Of a DNA stretch of 64,000 nucleotides, positions 57,500 to 64,000 are shown one piece after another; within the stretch, counting starts at the first letter, position 1, and the number at the start of each line of letters is the position of its first letter. The translations under genes were made by a program, and so were the position numbers. The DNA is from Aplysia californica (lineage: Eukaryota; Mollusca; Gastropoda; Aplysiida; Aplysiidae): the NCBI RefSeq assembly GCF_000002075.1, contig NW_004797601.1, positions 548,527 through 612,526 on the forward strand, in the 5' to 3' direction. The notes beneath the pieces were generated by a model. The model did not search any database and was not told where the DNA came from. It saw nothing but the letters and a program-made list of their open reading frames with translations.

Positions 57500-58825
57500 C
57501 AGCTGTCAGACAAATAAAAGCAAGATATAAAAGGGCCAGTGAACTCAGAAGACACTAGAGAGTATCAACTAAGATTCCTCAAGTGTTGAAAGCACAATGA
57601 CAGGGATTTTTTAAAAACTATACATCAGCAGGGTACACTCAAATATCTGACTTGTTGTTTGTCTTTGTTTTCGTCTGTCTTCCACATCTTTTTGTTAACT
57701 CACAGAGTAGACTACATGATCATATGCAGCTTGGTTCCCTACACTGAAAAATACAGTACCATAGTATTATACCTTTTGTAACCATATAGTCACATTCAGC
57801 TGAATAATGAGGATTAGCTGTTTAGGATGGGGTGCTCCTCGTCACTGAACTGACCGCGATAGATAGATCTAGATCTAGATATCTAGGCCCTCGCTTTTAA
57901 AGTTATTCATTGAGCTCTCTCTGTCTTTCTTCAGGCACTAGATCTAGTCTACAATGATGTCACTAAGTTATTGCGTATTATCAAAGTGATCTGACTTAGC
58001 CGCCAGGCATAATTATTACTTCGCTTCCTATTCCTCGTTTTCAGTCGCAATCCACAATAATAGTCGCCATTTTCCAAGCTATTGTTACCCGGGTGATATT
58101 TTATTGGTTTTGAAACGATAGTTAGATCTAGACATTATTGATTTAAATAAAATTTAGATAAACAATATGAATTTATTTTTGTATATAATGACGTTTATTA
58201 AGGTATCAGAATAATTTATTATCTTATTTCTAAATGTTAAGTAGGTTTCAAACTGATGAAAGATCCAGGCCATGTATCATGAACCGGAAATACTCCAAGG
58301 CGGGCTGTATGATGATATCAGAACCCAAACATTGACTTTCCATAGAGGGGATTTCTACTTTCGGTTTTTAGTTTCGATGTCCCTTTTAATTTTTAGTCTT
58401 ACAACAGTGGAATGATCGGTTGTGGAAGTTCTGTCGATATCATGATTGACATCTGCTAAACGTGTCTGTGTATGACGTTTGAGAACTGACTTACTGTGGA
58501 CTGTGGGTGTACTTTCCAACCTGAACCTAGAAGAGTAGAGCCAGTAGACTGAAAGAGCAAAGACATGAATAATAATAGCAGTTGTAGGGTCGTTTTTATC
58601 CTGAGAAAAAGTAAGTTTTAATTTATTTAGATCATAGAATGCTTGCACTGTGACTATAAATTAGAGTAACTAGATTTAGACACCCCCCCCCAGCTAGCAC
58701 TGCTTCTGCACTAAGAGATTCCCAACTTGATTTTCGTGGAGAAAAAAGCCGCTGGAGGGGCCCTGACGTGGCCGGGAATTTAAAGACTTCAAGTATAGAT
58801 CTAGAGTGCAGTGGAATAGAAATAC
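57500..58825. other. Upstream region of the C20orf96-like gene
   Basis: Should hold its promoter and any non-coding first exon. A TCTAGA cluster lies at 57861-57884. No other coding signal on either strand. Confidence 0.4.
58063..58073 (-). promoter_or_regulatory. YY1-like start-site motif (AAAATGGCGAC)
   Basis: The minus-strand motif AAAATGGCGAC is the form found just downstream of many animal transcription starts, and it lies about 570 bases upstream of the C20orf96-like ATG. Suggestive only; the same text recurs within the 58975-59340 repeats. Confidence 0.25.
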
Positions 58826-59745
58826 GATCGACCTCTCACCCCGGATGAGGCTTGCCACTGTAGGCTATTCTCACCCGGTGTGAAACAAGACCTGTTTTTC
58901 CTAATTTCGGAATACTTTCTATCGATGTGGATGATCAAATGGATAAAAAGGCAAAGAAAAGATTACGTTATATAGCATAAAAGTAAGCTAATTTTATCGA
59001 CTACAAAGATGCTATGGCTATTTCACTTTTCGAATCGAGCCGAACTACGGGGGTCGCCATTTTGTTTTGCCCGGAAGTTCTCGAAAGATCTACTCCTCTC
59101 CTCTTCTCTCTCTCAATCTCTTTCTGAATACTGTATATTGGTGCGGACGATCAAATTGACCAAAATAACAAAGTTAAAAAATGATTTTAAAACACAAAAG
59201 TAAATTAATTTGGTCGTCTACAAAGATGCTACGCCTATTTAACTTTTCGAATCGAGCCAAACTATGCGGGTCACCATTCTGTTTTGCCCGGAAGTTCTCG
59301 CACTACTCCTTTCTCTCTCTCTCTCTCTCTCTCCACTGCCCACAGACAAAATTGTATGCTTTTAGTAGGCTAACAGTAGTAATGAAACGTTTGTTCACGG
59401 CACAGAATTCTACAATTTTTCTGTTATCACAGTGTAGAATTCTGTGGTTTAGGGTGAAAGCAAAATTGGTTGGCCTAGATCTAGGCTATAACGGTGAACG
59501 CGCACCGGGTGAGAATAACCAAAAGACTCGCCTGCACTATTCTCACCCGGGGTGAGAATAGAGGTGGCCTTTCTGCACGGAAGTGGCTATCCTCACCCGG
59601 GGTGAGAATAAAAATGAGATCGACCTCTCACCCCGGGTGAGACTTGCCAGCATAGACTATTCTCACCCGATGTGAAACAAGATCTGTTTTTCCTAATTTC
59701 GGACTACTGTCTATCGGTGTGGATGATCAAATTGACAAAAGTTAA
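58826..59745. repeat. Compound repeat block with CTCACCC palindromes
   Basis: 58826-58950 and 59619-59742 are direct repeats of about 124 bp (GATCGACCTCTCACCCCGG start). Between them are two tandem copies of a 200-bp unit (about 58975-59165, 59190-59340; TTTTCGAATCGAGCC, TTTTGCCCGGAAGTTCTCG) and palindromes around CTCACCCGGGGTGAG at 59537-59561 and 59587-59610. Not an LTR pair that I can show. Confidence 0.75.
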
Positions 59746-59806
59746 GTGGCTTTCTGGCGAGGTGGCGCATGTTTTTTTGTACTGCTTGTACATGTCTTCT
59801 CTGTAC

Positions 59807-62800
59807 TTATTCTCCCTTTCTTGGAGAAGCACTGGATTTGGAGATTGAGGATAGCTTTTGTTCCATGATGGGCATTTTTGTCTGCAATTTCCGGCCCATT
59901 AAAAGCTCACTGGGAGAAAATTTGTTCAGAAGAGGAGTGGCCTTGTAATTTAAAAGTGCAATATAGGGGTCGTCAGCCTTTTTCAATAGATTCTTAAGAG
60001 TTTGAATGGCTCGCTCGATCATGCTGTTACTTTGGGGATATCGGGGTGAGCTGGTAATGTGGGTAAAACCTTAGTTTTGAGCAAATTTTTGGAAGGAAGA
60101 GGCTAGCCGTACTTAATGACGGCTAGATTGGTTAGCCGTACTTATTCTACATATGATGGCTAGACTGACCATTTAAAAAAATAGGCCTAATGAATTGTAA
60201 ATATAAATTTTTAGTGTGCAGTACCTTAAGTATTTGTATTTGAGACGAAACCAGGTGCCTTAATGACAGTGCATGTATTTTAAACCTCCTGTTTTCTTAA
60301 TGTTAATAGGGCCTAAGATTTATAAGTACGGCTAGACTGGCAGTCTAGCCGTACTTAAGTACGGGTAGACAGCCAGGCTAGCCGTACTTAGGGACGGCTA
60401 GACTGTCAGGCTAGCCGTACTTAATATTGATGGCTGAATTGTAAATGAAATTTTTAGTTTGCAATGCCTAAATTATTTGTATTTCAGACAAAACCAAAAG
60501 GTGCCTTACTGACTTGCATGTATTTGAACCTGAATAATTGCTAGATCTAGATCTAATGAGACCTGTGTACTTAACAGGCTTGAGACACTTGAGTCGATAG
60601 GGCCAAACCTAGATCTAAGTACGGCTAGACTCTCAGTCTAGCCACTTCGTTTTTGGAACTGCTGTCTTGCAAATTGGGGCCCATTGTCTGAGACTATGAC
60701 AGCGGGTATTCCATGTGTCGCTATGATGGAGTTCAGCTTGATGATCACATGTCCACTTGATAGCTCTTCTAGTATCCTTATTTCTGGCCATCGAGAATAG
60801 TAATCTGTTACCGCCAGGTAGTTTTTGCCTTTGAGATAGAACAAGTCTGCTGCCACTCGTGACCAGGATCGGTTCGGGAAGGAGGACGGAAGAAGTGGTT
60901 CTCTAACGTCCAGTCTCAGTTTAGCATAGATCAGACATTTTTTAATCATGTTTTCAATTTCGCTTGAGATGTTGGGCCTCCAAACTGAGTTCTGCGTCAA
61001 TGCTCTGCTTTTGGTAAATCCGAGATTACTTTCGTGAAGCCGGTTGAGGATGTCTATTCTCAGGTCTCATGGGATGACGATTCTATCATTGAAAAGAAGG
61101 AGGTCGTTTACAATCGTGAAGTGTTGCTGGTTAGACCAATATTGCTTCAGAAGTGTGTTGGCATGCATATATGTCGGCAATCCAATGTCACAGTATTTGC
61201 GAACTTCAGCAATTTCCGCATCAGCCTTTTAGTGGAGGATTATTTCGGCTATTTTGTTTGAGGTTGCTGGAAGTGAGTTAAAGGCTTGTTCCTCCATGGC
61301 TTGAACCTCTTCATGAAAATAAATGTCTGCTAAATTGGAGTCACTTGACGGAGCTCTTCTTGAAAGAGTGTCAGCTGTGATCTGGCTTTTTCCAGAGACA
61401 TGAATAACTTCTGGATTGAATCGGGCAAGTCCAAGGCGGAATCTCAGAATGCGTGGTGGGAGCTTGGAGAGCTCTTTAGACATGAAGGGCAACGAGGGGC
61501 TTGTGGTCCATTTCAATGGTATACTCCATACCTTGTATATATATTCACTGAATCTTTCGGAAGACCAAGTGGCTGCCAATGCTTCTTTTTCGATCACTGC
61601 GTACCGCTTCTCAACCTCCGTCATAGTGCGAGATATGTAACTCAAAGGCTTTCTGGAACCATCAGTTTGGATTTGAACAAGGACAGCTCCTAATCCTCCT
61701 TTCGATGCGTCGGCTGCAATGATGGTTTTCAGTTTTGGGGAGTAGTTTGCTAGCACCGGGGTTGTTGTGAGGTGTTCTTTAATAGTTTTGAAGGCATTCA
61801 CCTGTGGTTGTTCTCTATATCCATTCATTTTCCTTTTTGAGGAGCGAGCGTAGAGGGTCTGTTATCAGGGCTAATCCTGGAGTGAATTTCGTCATCTGAT
61901 TGACCATGCCAAGGAACCATTGTAAGCCTGGAACATCTTGTGGTTGCGGAAACTCAATGATGGCTTCGACTTTATCTGGGTCAGCATGGATGCCGGAAGC
62001 GTCAATGATGTGTCCGAGAAATTTTAGTGAGGACTTGGAAAAATAACACTTTTCATTCAAAATGAGGCCTGCGTCTTGGACACATTTCATCACCTCTCGT
62101 ACTCGTTTGTCGTGAGTGTCTTTGTCTGGGGCATGTATGATAATGTCGTCGATGTGACATACTGTGCCATCTTGCTCACGAAGAATCTCTGCCATTGTGC
62201 GCTGGAAGACCTCTGATGCTGATGAAATTCCAAAGGGTAGCCTATTCATGCACAATCGGCCAATGGAGTCAGGAAGGTAGTGTACTTTCGAGATTCCTCT
62301 GATAGCGGAATTTGCCAGAAACCTGATTTTGCATCCAGTTTTGTGAAAAATTTACTGCCTGCGAACTGTGCAAGGTCTTCCTCTACGAACCTCAAAGGAT
62401 GGACTTCTCGTTTGACGGATTTGTTGAGAGCTGTTAAGTCGACACATATAATATGCGAATTGAACCGTCTTGTTTAGGGACGACTATCATGCCTGCACAC
62501 CAGTCTGTGGGGTCTGTTACCTTTGAAATAACACCTTGATCCAACATCTGTTCTAGCTGTTTTTTTACCTTAGGCAAGAGGGGGTGGGCTATTTTCCTAG
62601 GTGTGTAGATATGCGATGGCTCTATGTTTTCATGCAGTTTGATGGTGTAAGGTTCTTTCAACTTGCCCAGACCTGAAAAAAGTTTGGGAAATTCTCGCTT
62701 GGAATCTGGCTTCCGTCCTTCAAGTTCTTGTACTCTAGTGACTAATCCCAACTTGACACATGCATCGCGGCCCAGGAGCGAGTGCTGTTGTCCTTTCACA

Positions 62801-63987
62801 ACATACATTTTCTCTACCACTCTCTTGTCTTTGTAACTCAAAGTCTTTGTTGTGTAGCCTAGAACAGTCAAGTTTTGTCCTCCCGCTGCACAGAGTAGTT
62901 TGTCTGTTCGTTTAAGTTCATTGGGGGCAACATTGATGTCTTTTTCACCCATAACTGTAACTGAAGCACCAGTGTCCAACTTGAAAGGGTGTAGATGTCC
63001 GTCTTCCTGGATCCCAACTGTCCAATCGCTGTCGTCTGTGAGTTGATACACTTGTCCAAGAAACGCATAAGGAGGTTTATCTTCTGAGCCAGGATGTAAA
63101 TCCAAGTTGAACTGCTCCTCAGCCACCTGTTTGGACCTGGGCTCTAATCTCTCTGAGGCATGTTTAGTCCCTGAGCGACAACCTTTTGGTAATGTCCGAG
63201 TTTGTTGTAGGTGTTGCAACGTGCTGTACGAGCTGGACATTGAGTCCGTGGGTGGCTGGAATAGCCACAAAATCGGCAGGATGAAGTGAGCTTACTAGGT
63301 ACGTGTTGGTTTTGAGATTGCGTTTGTGCACTGGGACAGGGGCGCTGAGGGTTACGATTCGTAAGTTGTCTTTGATTTTGGTTTCATTTCACTGCATCTA
63401 TGTCTGCTGTCATGGAGTCCTGAAGGACTTTGCCCTGGGTTGCGGCATCCTCTGCAGAACGGAAGATGTGTATACACTTTTCCAGTGTGATTTGCCTTTC
63501 CTTTAGTAAGTCTGTGCGAGCCTGTTGGTCGTCAATGCCCGTGACAATTTTGTCTCGTATCAATGAGTCTCTGCAATCGTTGCAAAAGTTGCAGTTTTAG
63601 CAGGTCGTCTAAGATCTGCCAGGAATGTGTCGAAGGTTTCTCCATGTGCTTGGTTTCTCTTATTGAATTTGAAATGTTCGTAAGTTTCATTTTGTTGGCC
63701 TATGACGAACTCATCGAATTTTGGATAATTTCTTGAAGTGAGCGGTTGTTTTCACCTGTTGTGAATTGAAACCCATTGTGGATTCGGAGTGCTTTGTCGT
63801 CCAAGCTATGGAGAAAGAGTGCAACTTGGAACCTTTGGTCTAAGTTTTCTAAACGTGAGAGGAGGACATATGTATTCCATCTTTGCTTGAATAATTACCA
63901 GTTTTCTACTGGATTAGACCCCAGGACCAGTTTGTCCGGTGGTTTGATAGCTGCAATGACCGGTTTCGTGGTCTCCTCTTCGGCCAT
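59807..63987 (-). mobile_element. Ty3/Gypsy retroelement, broken, 5' end off window
   Basis: Minus-strand parts appear in Ty3/Gypsy order: gag-like region (about 63290-63987, beginning MAEEETTKPVIAAIKPPD), retroviral-type aspartic protease (DTGASVTVMG, about 62960), reverse transcriptase (about 61850-62560), RNase H (about 61400-61830) and integrase (about 59807-61000). It resembles the K02A2.6-like Mag/CsRN1-type relatives common in molluscs and nematodes. The coding region is broken, with roughly five or more breaks, one being a DNA transposon insertion (60095-60649). The 5' LTR lies right of the window and no 3' LTR could be defined on the left. Treated as a fossil, probably moderately old. 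Confidence 0.9.
60095..60649. mobile_element. MULE-like TIR element inside the Gypsy copy
   Basis: Imperfect 12-bp inverted ends (GGAAGAGGCTAG left; CTAGCCACTTCG right) with a perfect 9-bp duplication TTTTTGGAA (60086-60094, 60650-60658). The motif TAGCCGTACTTA recurs about five times inside. A 9-bp duplication is typical of Mutator-like elements. 555 bp, non-coding. Confidence 0.82.
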
Positions 63988-64000
63988 CTCTGGGCTAGAT

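Noticed and set aside
58826-59742. LTR pair of the Gypsy element
   Set aside because: The two direct repeats are both on the same side of the internal region and are only about 124 bp apart from tandem filler; LTRs should flank the coding part.

Overview
The window is animal nuclear DNA. Genes have short exons with GT-AG introns, microsatellites are everywhere, and dozens of SINEs and small DNA transposons lie in the introns and between genes. Repeat style and protein similarity suggest a lophotrochozoan, most likely a gastropod mollusc. That is an inference; nothing here names the species.

Three host genes can be read exon by exon with consistent splice phases. (1) 519-15130 (+): the last 12 exons (406 codons) of a PDE1-like class I cyclic nucleotide phosphodiesterase. 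Its 5' part is off the left edge, and its C-terminus is cysteine-rich (CCCLSC). (2) 24702-28649 (+): the complete four-exon RAB5IF (C20orf24/RCAF1/OPTI) gene, a 135-residue multispanning ER/mitochondrial membrane protein. (3) 37762-57489 (-): an eleven-exon gene for a 369-residue coiled-coil protein that resembles the uncharacterised C20orf96 family. I see no functional link between the three, and no operon-like organisation is expected.

The rest is repeats. At least five SINE-like families recur (A 20832, 34017, 45631; B 6851, 33648, 50680; C 36938, 49885, 55455; D 11545, 43941, 47945; F 836, 23524, 27585). Families A and F share a 3' tail with a GGCGCTC/GAGCGCC hairpin. DNA transposons without coding capacity are abundant. 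Many begin CAGT, have terminal inverted repeats and sit on TA, as in pogo/Tc1-mariner elements. Others are Tol2-like hAT (38182-40630), piggyBac-like on TTAA (35073-36802; 48507-49527) and MULE-like with a 9-bp target duplication (60095-60649). Several are nested, and in two places an intact relative elsewhere in the window supplies the empty site. Three LINE reverse-transcriptase 3' fragments occur (13772, 22560, 51570).

The right end (about 59807 to the window edge) is a broken Ty3/Gypsy retroelement on the minus strand whose 5' LTR is outside the window. A 100-N assembly gap lies at 19256-19355 in a pyrimidine-rich tract.

I found no convincing undescribed biological system. The most unusual features are the triplicated 3' splice site of the last PDE exon, an in-frame candidate alternative PDE terminal exon with a hairpin at its acceptor, the three-level nested transposon at 37954-41155, and a 1.6-kb TIR element with a 6-bp target duplication.
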